From a virus: a DNA stretch of 49,149 nt. The notes below the pieces were generated by a model. The model worked only from the letters and a program-made list of their open reading frames with translations, did not search any database and was not told where the DNA came from. Below are positions 24,740 through 32,836 of the stretch, in pieces. Every line of letters starts with the position of its first letter. Within the stretch, counting starts at the first letter, position 1. The translations under genes were made by a program, and so were the position numbers. The stretch lies in IMG/VR virus record IMGVR_UViG_3300023220_000261, positions 1 through 49,149 of that record; one strand, 5' to 3'.

Positions 24740-25771
24740 ATGGCAAAACAAGTATTAATATACGGTGAGATTTTCACGTTCTCCTCAGAGATGTTTCTTT
24801 CTGAAATGGAAGCGTTAAAAGATGATGACATTGTATTGAGAATGGACACCGTTGGCGGTGATCCAGAAGCCGGTTTTGGCATGATAAGCAAGTTTCAAGA
24901 ACATCAAGGGGCTAAAACTATTAAAGTTGATGGCCGAGCGTTTTCAATGGGAGCGTTTTTTCTTGCTTATGTTGATTTTGCAGAGGCGCTTGACGTGTCT
25001 TCTTTTGTTTTACATAGAGCCGCGTTTCCTGAATTCATGGAAGCCAACGAACAGTTTTTTAATGAAAACAGACGTTCAAGACTCGAAAATGTAAACAAGT
25101 CTTTAAGAAAGGCACTTGAAGCGAAAGTTGATGTTGCCAAATTTGAGAAGATAACGAAAGTCACAATGGATCAATTATTTTCCATGGAAGGACGCGTTGA
25201 AGTTACATTGAACGCAAAGCAAGCGAAATCAATAGGATTGATTGACAAGATCAACGCAATCACACCGGAAATTAAAGCATCCATTGACACTTACAAAGGT
25301 GAGAGTATTAAAATGGCGGCTAAATTTGTTGGTGATTCACATGTTGAAGATGTCGTTCCAAAAGCAAATTTAAACGAAAATAAAATTACCGATATGGATT
25401 TGAACAAATTGAAAACCGAACACCCTTCGATATATGCACTAGCTTTAGAGGAAGGGAAAAAATTGGGCGTATCTCAAGAGAAAGAGAGAATTGGCGCTTG
25501 GATGGTGTTTGCGGATGTTGATATCAAAGGTGTCACCGAAGCTATCAAGGCTGACAAATCCATGACGGCCATGGACATGGCAGAGTTGACGCGTAAAGGC
25601 ATATCTGCAAAATTGATTGGCAACATTGAAGAAGAAGCACCGGGCACACTCGATACCGCTGAAACTAAGGATAAAGGAACCAAAGATAATGCGGAAACAA
25701 TCAAGGCGAAAGCTGAATTGAGTGAATTTGAAAAAGAAGTAGCAGGGAATCTTAATTTAAAAACTGAATAA
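24740..25771 (+). CDS. prohead protease, ClpP/S49 fold, with scaffold-like tail
   Basis: 343 residues. Residues 1-180 follow the ClpP/S49 fold of lambda gpC-type proteases: DTVGGDPEAGFGM, then DGRAFSMGAFF with the nucleophile Ser 69 and LHRAAF with His 92. The rest (from about 200) is charged and helical, like a fused scaffold; an ATG at 25313 (residue 192, MAAKFVGDS) could start a separate scaffold protein, as Nu3 does in lambda. The enzyme matures the prohead. It starts the capsid operon and is followed three bases later by the decoration protein. Confidence 0.88.
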   Translation: MAKQVLIYGEIFTFSSEMFLSEMEALKDDDIVLRMDTVGGDPEAGFGMISKFQEHQGAKTIKVDGRAFSMGAFFLAYVDFAEALDVSSFVLHRAAFPEFMEANEQFFNENRRSRLENVNKSLRKALEAKVDVAKFEKITKVTMDQLFSMEGRVEVTLNAKQAKSIGLIDKINAITPEIKASIDTYKGESIKMAAKFVGDSHVEDVVPKANLNENKITDMDLNKLKTEHPSIYALALEEGKKLGVSQEKERIGAWMVFADVDIKGVTEAIKADKSMTAMDMAELTRKGISAKLIGNIEEEAPGTLDTAETKDKGTKDNAETIKAKAELSEFEKEVAGNLNLKTE

Positions 25772-25773
25772 TT

Positions 25774-26220
25774 ATGAGCACTAAAACTATAGTGTTGAAC
25801 AATGGCCAACAAGCCATTATTAACACAGACACCTCGAAAATATTTATATGGCAACCACGCTCTATTGAAGCGAACTATACAAATAATTCAGGTGGGCAAA
25901 AAGTATTGGCAGCCGGAACATTATTCGGCAGGATTTCAGCAACGCAAATTTTGTTACCGTTGGTAGCCGCTGCGGTTGATGGTAGTCAATTTCCTTTAGG
26001 GGTATTGATGCAGGATATCACTGTTGAAGATACTGATTCTGCTGTTTTGACATTGGCGGTTTCCGGTGATGTTGCTGAAGAGCAAGTAATAATTGCTGGA
26101 GCAGACAACCTTGATACATCTGTGATCAGTGGTCGTACTTTGCGTGATCGTATTGGTGCCGACACGGTTGGGATCATATTGGTTACTGCAGACGAATTAA
26201 CTGGATTTGATAACGTTTAA
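25774..26220 (+). CDS. head decoration protein, lambda gpD-like
   Basis: 148 residues between protease and major capsid genes, the lambda gpD position. The beta-rich sequence with KVLAAGTLFGRISA, then FPLGVLMQDITVED and GRTLRDRIGADTVGI matches the head-decoration family, which forms trimers on the mature capsid and stabilises it. It is somewhat longer than lambda gpD (110 residues), with extra residues at the N-terminus. Confidence 0.85.
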   Translation: MSTKTIVLNNGQQAIINTDTSKIFIWQPRSIEANYTNNSGGQKVLAAGTLFGRISATQILLPLVAAAVDGSQFPLGVLMQDITVEDTDSAVLTLAVSGDVAEEQVIIAGADNLDTSVISGRTLRDRIGADTVGIILVTADELTGFDNV

Positions 26221-26231
26221 AAACTAATAAA

Positions 26232-27278
26232 ATGGGAAGTATATCAACAACCGATGCGAAAGCATTATTCACGAAAATGATGGTCGCTCAATATATTGAA
26301 AGACCTCAGGTGATGGGTTTTTTAAGATCGTTTTTCGCTGACAAAATTGAATCGACCAAAGAACTTTCAATCGAAGTACAACGAGGAACCGAAAAGGTTG
26401 CTGTTGATGTAATTCGTGGTTCTATTGGTAATAGAAATAATTTCACCAGGAGTACGGAGAAAATATTTATTCCACCTTATCACAGGGAGTATTTTGATGC
26501 AACTGATTTGTCATTGTATGACAGGTTGTTTGCTGATGACAGAATTGGTGCCGGTGTGTTCACAAGATTTTTAGAGCAAGTCACTGAAAAAATGGGCTTG
26601 GTTCAAGATAAAATCGAACGGGCTCACGAAGTTCAATGCGCAGAAGTGTTGTTAACTGGTATTGTGACTTTACAAAAAGGAATCAACATTGATTTCAAGC
26701 GTAAAGCGTTGTCATTGGTTGACCTGGGTGGTGGTAACTATTGGACAACTGGCACGGTTGATCCATACGCGACACTTGAAACTGCAGGTGAATTTATCAG
26801 AACAGCTGGTAAAGCACAAGGCGGTGTGTACAATGTTATTTTAGGTTCTGATGCGTTAAGCGCTTTCCTTAATAACGACATTGTTAAAGGACGTTCTGAC
26901 ATTCGTAACTTCTTTATGGATGAAGTTTTGATGCCTCAAAGAAATGCAACGGGTGCAACATCTCATGGTGAAGTTTCTTCCGGATCTTACAGATTCAGAT
27001 TGTGGAGTTATCCAGAATTCAGAGACGTTTCCGGTGTAAGCACTCCGTACATTGATCCTAAAAGCATTATTGTGTTGCCGTTGGCACCGCGTTTTGTAAT
27101 GGGATTTGCCGCGGTTCCTCAGTTGGCAACAATTGGTGGAGGCATAAGAAAAGGTAAATTCATCTTCGGTGATTACATCGATGAAAGAAATTCCGCACAT
27201 GATTTTGACGTGAAATCTGCCGGTCTTGCAATTCCTGTTGGAATTGATCAAATAGCCACTGTTCAAGTTGTAGCGTAA
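26232..27278 (+). CDS. major capsid protein, lambda gpE family
   Basis: 348 residues, close to lambda gpE (341). The segment KELSIEVQRGTEKVAVDVIRG, then FIPPYHREYFDATDL and LFADDRIGAGVF are typical of the family, as is the C-terminal VLPLAPRFVMGFAAVPQLATIGGG. Its product forms the icosahedral shell through the HK97 fold. The stop codon overlaps the ATG of the small gene after it. Together with protease and decoration protein it forms a lambda-type capsid set. Confidence 0.93.
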   Translation: MGSISTTDAKALFTKMMVAQYIERPQVMGFLRSFFADKIESTKELSIEVQRGTEKVAVDVIRGSIGNRNNFTRSTEKIFIPPYHREYFDATDLSLYDRLFADDRIGAGVFTRFLEQVTEKMGLVQDKIERAHEVQCAEVLLTGIVTLQKGINIDFKRKALSLVDLGGGNYWTTGTVDPYATLETAGEFIRTAGKAQGGVYNVILGSDALSAFLNNDIVKGRSDIRNFFMDEVLMPQRNATGATSHGEVSSGSYRFRLWSYPEFRDVSGVSTPYIDPKSIIVLPLAPRFVMGFAAVPQLATIGGGIRKGKFIFGDYIDERNSAHDFDVKSAGLAIPVGIDQIATVQVVA

Positions 27279-27508
27279 TGGAAAAGGAAGATAAAAAATA
27301 TATAGTCAAAGCTTATTCAGTTGGAGGGCGAAACAATCGCGTTTACCGTTCCAAAGAAGAAGTTTTGGCGAGCAACTTTCCAGACGGGAATGCTGAAAAG
27401 TTGGAAGAGCAAGGTTTTTTAGTTGCGGTTAAATCCAAAGCAAAATCACAAGATAAATCGGATGATTCAAAATCAGATGATTCAAAAAAATCAGCTAAAG
27501 GGAAGTAG
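27278..27508 (+). CDS. small Lys/Ser/Asp-rich protein after capsid gene
   Basis: 76 residues. The first half is globular (YIVKAYSVGGRNNRVYRSKEEVLASNF), and the second is a low-complexity tail of Lys, Ser and Asp (DDSKSDDSKK). Its position after the capsid gene is that of lambda FI, a packaging helper with a charged tail, but no sequence match can be claimed. It overlaps the capsid stop codon by one base. Confidence 0.55.
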   Translation: MEKEDKKYIVKAYSVGGRNNRVYRSKEEVLASNFPDGNAEKLEEQGFLVAVKSKAKSQDKSDDSKSDDSKKSAKGK

Positions 27509-27537
27509 TTCATAGTTGATAATGGTAGTTCAAGGTG

Positions 27538-27567
27538 ATCCCCTCCCCTAATGGGGTGGGGATTTTT
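27538..27567 (+). terminator. strong hairpin terminator after capsid genes
   Basis: ATCCCCTCCCC (27538-27548) and GGGGTGGGGAT (27553-27563) form an 11-bp stem with one T-T mismatch and a TAAT loop, followed by TTTTT. The next ATG (27572) comes five bases after the T-run, so it probably reduces rather than blocks reading into the completion genes. Confidence 0.8.
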
Positions 27568-27571
27568 GGTT

Positions 27572-27949
27572 ATGGGAATAATAGACACGATAAAATCAGA
27601 CATTCAAGACATCACCACGAACCTGGACGGTTTTGGTGTGGCCATCAACATTACGACTCCGGACAATGTTACCAGTGTTGATGTGGTTGGTGTGCATACT
27701 AAACACCATTTGGGAATTGATACAGAAGGCAATCAAGTGAATTCAAAAAACGCTCACATCGGTATAAGTGAACAAGTTTTGATTGATGCCGGTTACCCGG
27801 TTAGAAATGCCGGCGGTGAAGTTTCGTTAAAGGACCATAAAATCATTGTAAAAGACAGTACGACTTTTGATAAAAATTATGTGGTTGATCAATGGTTTCC
27901 GGATGAAACAATTGGTTTGATAGTGTGTATATTAAGTGATTATGCCTAA
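27572..27949 (+). CDS. head completion / attachment protein (lambda FII-like)
   Basis: 125 residues from the ATG at 27572; an ATG at 27551 lies inside the terminator hairpin and is unlikely. The order of beta segments (HAHIGISEQ-like start, then SLKDHKIIVKDSTTFDKNYVVDQWFPDETIGLIVCIL) fits the FII/head-tail attachment pattern, in which a short barrel ends in a hydrophobic strand. It lies between capsid and tail-terminator-like genes, as in lambda. Assigned from order and pattern only. Confidence 0.55.
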   Translation: MGIIDTIKSDIQDITTNLDGFGVAINITTPDNVTSVDVVGVHTKHHLGIDTEGNQVNSKNAHIGISEQVLIDAGYPVRNAGGEVSLKDHKIIVKDSTTFDKNYVVDQWFPDETIGLIVCILSDYA

Positions 27950-28544
27950 GATAAACGGAATTATAGCGACATCATCATTTGAGTTGGTTAGAGACCAAAT
28001 AGGGGCGATATTGGCCGATGAAATATCCAATCAATTTACATTGAGTGCTGAAGAGGCTTTGAATTTATCCGGTGTATTCATTGAAAGGGTTGTGCCATTT
28101 GATAAAACAGAAATGCCGGCCGTGAATGTAAGCGTTGCACGTTTGGATTTAGATGGACAAGTTGCGGTTAATACAGACAACAATGCAACATATAATATTG
28201 ATTGTTACCAGGCTGCGAAATCCGGCGATGGTGTTCAAGGAGATGTGTTATCAAGATTTCAATTGTTTAGGTTGATGGCCGTTGTCCGGTCAATCTTGGA
28301 AGATCCACAATATATAACACTTGATTTTGCAAGGCCATTTATAATGAACAGGCACGTGGTATCAATAGAACCGGCACCTGCCATTGATCAAGATGGAATT
28401 AATACGGCAATGGGCAGGGTTGTATTATCTGTAAAAGTTGCAGAAAATACAGATTTAGTTCCGACCACTATTTTAGGTCGTTCTGACACAACAGTAAAAT
28501 TAGAGTTAACCGATAAAGGTTATAGATTCATAATAGACGCTTAA
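27942..28544 (+). CDS. tail terminator / neck-like protein
   Basis: 200 residues from the ATG at 27942 (a GTG at 27936 is also possible). Segments MPAVNVSVARLDLDGQ, then FQLFRLMAVVRSIL and FIMNRHVVSIEPAP follow the pattern of tail-terminator proteins (lambda gpU-like). It lies directly after the attachment protein and before the large fibre gene. It would cap the tail tube before it joins the head. Confidence 0.55.
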   Translation: MPKINGIIATSSFELVRDQIGAILADEISNQFTLSAEEALNLSGVFIERVVPFDKTEMPAVNVSVARLDLDGQVAVNTDNNATYNIDCYQAAKSGDGVQGDVLSRFQLFRLMAVVRSILEDPQYITLDFARPFIMNRHVVSIEPAPAIDQDGINTAMGRVVLSVKVAENTDLVPTTILGRSDTTVKLELTDKGYRFIIDA

Positions 28545-28548
28545 AATC

Positions 28549-31200
28549 ATGGCAGACGAAAACATCTCACTAGCAACCGTAATTACCGAATTCACAGATG
28601 ACATGTATTGCTGGATAATAGATCCTGCAGGATTGCCAACTCAAACAAGACGGTTTTTCTTTCCAAAAATAATACAAGAACAACGCATGACATACGGTGT
28701 TGATACCGGCGCGCTGAATGCAGCTGCCCTGGTGTTGAAATCACCTATTACATCTTACGTTGAAGGCCTTGTTTTATATTTCAAGGGTGGATTTACCAAT
28801 ACAGGCGCGATGACCATGGCGGTTGATGCATTAGGTCCTGTTGCCATTGTCAACCGTGATGGTTCGCCATTGTCGGCCGGTGACATTCCACTTGATTCAT
28901 TGAACACCATTCAATATGATGGAAATAAGTTTCAATTAATGGTGTCCGCTGGAGGTGGAGGAAATTTTTGGAACATTACAGGGCCAACTACTTTAACCGG
29001 AAATATAACAATTGATAATGATGGCAACAATGCGGAATATACTGGAACAGGTAGTATCACATGGGGCGATCTAATAAATCCTTCTAATATAGTTGGCCCT
29101 ACGTTAATGAGGGCATATACTGAAAAATTTGAAGTCCAAACTGGAGCAAGTCTTTCTGACACAACTAATACTAGATTTACTATTGATCATAGTGATGGGA
29201 TTGATATAGAAGGTGGTCAAGGTATGAGTATGCTTTTTCATAATGGGTTATCTACTATGGATTTCACTAAAAGGTCTTCTACCATTAATGGTGAAATGGG
29301 GCAAATTACCCTAGAAGCTAGTGGGGATATTAGTGGTAGTGCAAAAATAATCATAGGACATTCTGGAGACTCAAACTCCGATGATCAAGAAATACAGTTA
29401 GAATTAAACGATGGTAGTCGTTTTACAATGACTACAAATGTCGATACACTAAATCAATATCATACATTTAGAGATGGAAAAACAGGTGTTAATCAAACTG
29501 GATTAGAATATAGTGCTGAATATGGCCCTAATTTTAGGCAGTTTTCATTAATACATAAAGGTTATGGTGACAGTCATATAGGTGGACAAGATGTAGATTC
29601 TTTAATAATAACCCCTGGAGTTGGACAAGATGGATTTGTTATCTCATGGAATGATACTAATGATGAATATGAATTAGTAGCAAGTGGAGGGGGAGGAACG
29701 TGGGTATCTTCACTTACTCCTACAAATGTAAATACTATACAAAATTTTGTTACTACTGATTTAACAGCATTATCAACTGCTGATTTTGATGGTATTAATT
29801 GGAATATAACTGATTTCACTGGTTCTGGTGCAGTTAATTTCTTGAACTTTAATAAGGATGGTACTGAGAAGTTTAAAGTAGATGTAGATGGGAATACTAC
29901 AATTACTGGTGATTTAATTATATCAACAATTGGTAAAGGTTTTTTTCTTGGTGATGGTGATACAGGGTTTAAAGAAAGTTCAGATGATAATTTAATGTTT
30001 GTAGTTTCTGGGGATGATAAATTTGAATTAACCACAACAAATTTCAAAGGAGTTACCACCGGTACAGCATCAATGGCGTCATTTCCTTCTACGTCTAATC
30101 TTGCCTATGCCTTTACGGGCGATCCCGATACTGGACTATTGAGAAATACCACTAACGATTTTAGTGTTATAAATCTCAAAATTGAAACAATGAACTTTGA
30201 CGCGTCCAATAATGTAAATATTCCTAATGGAACTCTTACAGTATCTTCAGATACAGACGCTACTACAATATTAGGTAGAATTAGAATTCATTCCGCTATT
30301 ACTGATATAGCTTATTTTAGTCATTTTGATATGACAACGTCCACTCAGTTCGCTATAAGACAAAATGCTGTGGGATTAACAATGGTAAACGGAGTAGGTT
30401 TTTTATTGCTTGCAATTAATGGCAGTACTAAATGGAAATTAGATGGTGTTGGTAATTTAATAGCAGATGCAGCAGGAGTCAATTTAAACCTAACCGACAC
30501 TTCTGAAATACAATTTGATGGTGTCTCTCATATTGAAGGAGATGGATCAGGTAATGTAACTATACCTAATGGTGATTTAGATGTAACGGGGCAAGTATTT
30601 GCAGTAGGAAGTAGTCAAACAACCCCCGCTTTCGGAAACTCCACAGGGGTTAGCGGGTTATATTTTTCCGGTCTTTCGCCTGTAATGACAGTTAATGATG
30701 TAGCTACTATTTCATGGGGGTCTACAAATATAGCTCCCGTAACTGCGGCCATAGATTTAGGCGAGGAGGTAAATCCTTTTAGAGATTTATATTTAAGTGG
30801 AGGGCTACAGCTAGACACAACCCAAACAATAAAAACTGTACATTTACAATTAACACAGGCTCAAATACAAGCGTTAAACACGACCCCTATTGAAATTATT
30901 GCAGCACAGGGCGCGGGTAAATACATTCAGCTTATTAGTTCAAGCGCATTTTTAGACCATAATGGCACTAATTACGCAGCGGCTAGCTTACTTAGACTTA
31001 GGGTCGGTTCTGTTAATTTAGCAACCACACCCTCTTTTATAGGGTCAGGAGGGGATACATCTAAAAGCTTAACGGCGGTAACTGTAGACGGGGATATAAC
31101 TCATAATACAGCCATGGTAATTCAAGCAGATGTAGACGCAACCGGTAACGGTGGAACGATAGACGTATATATTCAGTATGTAATAATTGATACTAACTAA
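28549..31200 (+). CDS. large tail fibre protein
   Basis: 883 residues. The N-terminus (EFTDDMYCWIIDP, then FTNTGAMTMAVDALGPVAIVNRDGSPL) is typical of fibres attached to phage baseplates. The central 500 residues are Gly/Asn/Asp/Thr-rich and repetitive (NITIDNDGN, NVNIPNGTLTVSS, NVTIPNGDLDVTGQ), fitting a beta-helical shaft. The last 120 residues (LQLTQAQIQALNTTPIEIIAA, then GTIDVYIQYVIID) form a compact beta tip seen in Bacteroidota phages, a likely receptor binder. The middle has more A/T-rich third positions than the ends, a sign of mosaic exchange. Confidence 0.82.
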   Translation: MADENISLATVITEFTDDMYCWIIDPAGLPTQTRRFFFPKIIQEQRMTYGVDTGALNAAALVLKSPITSYVEGLVLYFKGGFTNTGAMTMAVDALGPVAIVNRDGSPLSAGDIPLDSLNTIQYDGNKFQLMVSAGGGGNFWNITGPTTLTGNITIDNDGNNAEYTGTGSITWGDLINPSNIVGPTLMRAYTEKFEVQTGASLSDTTNTRFTIDHSDGIDIEGGQGMSMLFHNGLSTMDFTKRSSTINGEMGQITLEASGDISGSAKIIIGHSGDSNSDDQEIQLELNDGSRFTMTTNVDTLNQYHTFRDGKTGVNQTGLEYSAEYGPNFRQFSLIHKGYGDSHIGGQDVDSLIITPGVGQDGFVISWNDTNDEYELVASGGGGTWVSSLTPTNVNTIQNFVTTDLTALSTADFDGINWNITDFTGSGAVNFLNFNKDGTEKFKVDVDGNTTITGDLIISTIGKGFFLGDGDTGFKESSDDNLMFVVSGDDKFELTTTNFKGVTTGTASMASFPSTSNLAYAFTGDPDTGLLRNTTNDFSVINLKIETMNFDASNNVNIPNGTLTVSSDTDATTILGRIRIHSAITDIAYFSHFDMTTSTQFAIRQNAVGLTMVNGVGFLLLAINGSTKWKLDGVGNLIADAAGVNLNLTDTSEIQFDGVSHIEGDGSGNVTIPNGDLDVTGQVFAVGSSQTTPAFGNSTGVSGLYFSGLSPVMTVNDVATISWGSTNIAPVTAAIDLGEEVNPFRDLYLSGGLQLDTTQTIKTVHLQLTQAQIQALNTTPIEIIAAQGAGKYIQLISSSAFLDHNGTNYAAASLLRLRVGSVNLATTPSFIGSGGDTSKSLTAVTVDGDITHNTAMVIQADVDATGNGGTIDVYIQYVIIDTN

Positions 31201-31216
31201 AATAAAAATTAAAACA

Positions 31217-31447
31217 ATGGCAAAAATAACATTTACAATATCAGACACTAATATCCCTTATTTTGTATCCTTTTACGGGCTGGACTATGAGGCATTGGTA
31301 AGTGCAGGTGAAATTGACGGAGATGTGGTAACTAAAGCACAGTATGCTCACGGTGAAGCTTTTAAGTTTATGGCAGCTCCTGTGAGAAAATGGCACAAAC
31401 AACAATTAGCCAACGAATTACCAAAGATAGATATCACAGCACAATAA
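31217..31447 (+). CDS. small protein after fibre gene
   Basis: 76 residues from the ATG at 31217; an in-frame start at 31187 would overlap the fibre gene. It shows alpha/beta character (ITFTISDTNIPYFVSFYGLDY) and ends in a basic helix (VRKWHKQQLANELPK). No known family. Its position after the fibre gene fits a fibre chaperone or tip protein; this is inference. Confidence 0.55.
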   Translation: MAKITFTISDTNIPYFVSFYGLDYEALVSAGEIDGDVVTKAQYAHGEAFKFMAAPVRKWHKQQLANELPKIDITAQ

Positions 31448-31482
31448 TTAATAAATATGCAAATAATTTATTACCCCTATTA

Positions 31483-31512
31483 TTGATTATTCAAGAATCT
31501 TTTCTATCTTTA
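31483..31512 (+). promoter_or_regulatory. promoter of small HTH-like gene
   Basis: TTG (31483-31485), 19 bases, then TATCTTTA (31505-31512), seven of eight positions of TAnnTTTG. The spacer holds an AGAA-N4-TTCT operator, and a second one overlies the start of transcription, so this promoter looks tightly controlled. Confidence 0.6.
31494..31505. promoter_or_regulatory. operator AGAA-TCTT-TTCT, site A
   Basis: Inverted repeat between the -33 and -7 elements of the promoter at 31483. One of seven copies of AGAA-N4-TTCT found in promoter regions of this window. Confidence 0.55.
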
Positions 31513-31524
31513 AGAAAAATTTCT
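31513..31524. promoter_or_regulatory. operator AGAA-AAAT-TTCT, site B
   Basis: Second copy, 19 bp after site A and just downstream of the -7 box, seven bases before the ATG at 31531. A dimer bound here would block transcription start. Confidence 0.55.
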
Positions 31525-31530
31525 AATGAT

Positions 31531-31749
31531 ATGGCCAGCAATAAAGAAAAAAAGTCTTATGACCCTTTTGAACCTCACAAGATTTTCAGTTTGAACAGGA
31601 TTGCGAAATTGGCCGGAATAAATAATGATAGGCTTTACAACAACGCTAAAGGTTCGAGAGTATCTAAAGCGTTGACCGATGACGAAAAATCAACGGTAAA
31701 GAAAATTATCATCGATGCACAAAAGGATTTCTTTGAACTACTTGATTAA
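31531..31749 (+). CDS. small HTH-like protein, candidate phage regulator
   Basis: 72 residues from the ATG at 31531. The centre (IFSLNRIAKLAGINNDRLYNNAKG) looks like a helix-turn-helix, with the pattern A-x-x-x-G-I typical of the turn, followed by a charged helix (DDEKSTVKKIIIDAQKDFF). It has its own promoter with two AGAA-N4-TTCT operators and is followed by a strong terminator, so it forms a single-gene unit between late and early regions. This suggests an autoregulated repressor of the early operons. The 68-residue HTH protein at 38382 is the alternative. Confidence 0.55.
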   Translation: MASNKEKKSYDPFEPHKIFSLNRIAKLAGINNDRLYNNAKGSRVSKALTDDEKSTVKKIIIDAQKDFFELLD

Positions 31750-31777
31750 CCATTAAAAAATTGAATATCGTTTTTGG

Positions 31778-31805
31778 GCCTCAGCTTTATAGTTGGGGCT
31801 TTTTT
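31778..31805 (+). terminator. intrinsic terminator after HTH-like gene
   Basis: GCCTCAGCT (31778-31786) pairs with AGTTGGGGC (31791-31799) through nine pairs including two G-T, with a TTAT loop, followed by TTTTTT at 31800-31805. Confidence 0.8.
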
Positions 31806-31818
31806 ATTGCACGTGTTT

Positions 31819-31830
31819 AGAAAATATTCT
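31819..31830. promoter_or_regulatory. operator AGAA-AATA-TTCT, site C
   Basis: Copy upstream of the recT promoter, 29 bp before site D (start to start), near three helical turns, so two bound dimers could cooperate on one face. Confidence 0.55.
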
Positions 31831-31838
31831 GACTATCG

Positions 31839-31868
31839 TTTGTTTTTAGAAAATATTCTGTAAATTAG
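31839..31868 (+). promoter_or_regulatory. promoter of recombination operon
   Basis: TTTG (31839-31842), 18 bases, then TAAATTAG (31861-31868), one mismatch to TAnnTTTG. Transcription would start near 31875, giving a short leader before the recT ATG at 31892. Site D fills the spacer. Confidence 0.6.
31848..31859. promoter_or_regulatory. operator AGAA-AATA-TTCT, site D
   Basis: Lies within the spacer of the recT promoter, ending one base before the -7 box. The 16 bases from TTTAGAAAATATTCTG are identical to those of site C. Confidence 0.6.
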
Positions 31869-31891
31869 CGTTGTATTAAAAAACAAAAAAC

Positions 31892-32827
31892 ATGAGCACA
31901 AACAAATTAGCTCTTACCAAATCGTTATTGGAAGAGCCTGAAAAACTGTCTGGAATTTTTGAACTTGTTCCATTCAAAGAAAGTTTCATTACGAATTATG
32001 AAAACGTCACCGGTTTGAAAAACGGTGCAATGTTTTGGGAACGCGAGAAAATTGCATTCCTTCAAAAGTTGGCTAGTGATCCAAAAGTTTCAAAATGCAC
32101 ACGAATGTCTGTTTATGGAGCGTTTACCCAATTGGCAACATCCGGTTTAAGTTTGGTGGATGACAATGCATATTTGATACCATACAAAGAGGTGTTACAA
32201 TTTCAAATTGGTTGGAAAGGTCGATTGGAACAAATGTCGAGAATGGACGGTATTGTTTCGATGAACGAACCAATGGTTGTTTATAGTTCAGATGACTTCG
32301 ATTATACGTTGGCACCCGATCCGGCCATATTAAAACACAAACGTAAACGTGAACGTCCGGACGATGACAAAATTACTCACGTGTATATTTCATACAAAAG
32401 TTCACATGGTCCTAAATGCTTTATCATGGAAGCTCACGAAATTTATAAAATCAGAGACCAATTTTCTGAGAGTTATAAATATTATAAATCTAAGGGTGGT
32501 GAATGGAAACCAGGGCAACCAATGGATTTGCCTTTTGCACTCGGATTTCCGGAAAAGTATTTCAAGAAAACATGTGTGAAAACACTTTATAATTCATTGC
32601 CAAAATCACCAGCCATGAAAGAACTCGACAGTGCTATCAAAATGAATGCTGATGTGGAGGAAATTCGACCTGTTCAAGATGTCACCCATGAGGTTGAAAC
32701 GCCTAAATCGGATGAAAATGTTGAATATCAAGAACCGGAAATTGTAATTTCACCGGAAAAGGTGGAAGCGCAAACCGACACATCAAAAAAACCATTTGAT
32801 AAAAGTGAATCAGGCCAAGAACTTTAA
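31892..32827 (+). CDS. recT: RecT-family single-strand annealing protein
   Basis: 311 residues. The first 230 match RecT: KCTRMSVYGAFTQLATSGLSLVD, then YLIPYKEVLQFQIGWKGRLEQMSR and the end of the core FALGFPEKYFKKTCVKTLYNSLP. A flexible acidic tail follows (about 250-311). The protein binds single-stranded DNA and anneals complementary strands during phage recombination and replication. The matching nuclease is at 34397, separated by two genes of the same operon. It is the first gene behind a promoter with two operators. Confidence 0.92.
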   Translation: MSTNKLALTKSLLEEPEKLSGIFELVPFKESFITNYENVTGLKNGAMFWEREKIAFLQKLASDPKVSKCTRMSVYGAFTQLATSGLSLVDDNAYLIPYKEVLQFQIGWKGRLEQMSRMDGIVSMNEPMVVYSSDDFDYTLAPDPAILKHKRKRERPDDDKITHVYISYKSSHGPKCFIMEAHEIYKIRDQFSESYKYYKSKGGEWKPGQPMDLPFALGFPEKYFKKTCVKTLYNSLPKSPAMKELDSAIKMNADVEEIRPVQDVTHEVETPKSDENVEYQEPEIVISPEKVEAQTDTSKKPFDKSESGQEL

Positions 32828-32836
32828 ATAAAGACT

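Noticed and set aside
24728-24742. TAATTTG as promoter -7 box for the prohead protease
   Set aside because: Only six bases separate it from the ATG, which would require a leaderless message. Left open, not annotated.
27551-27571. Upstream ATG for the FII-like gene
   Set aside because: It lies in the loop and right arm of the terminator hairpin; the ATG at 27572 gives a normal N-terminus.
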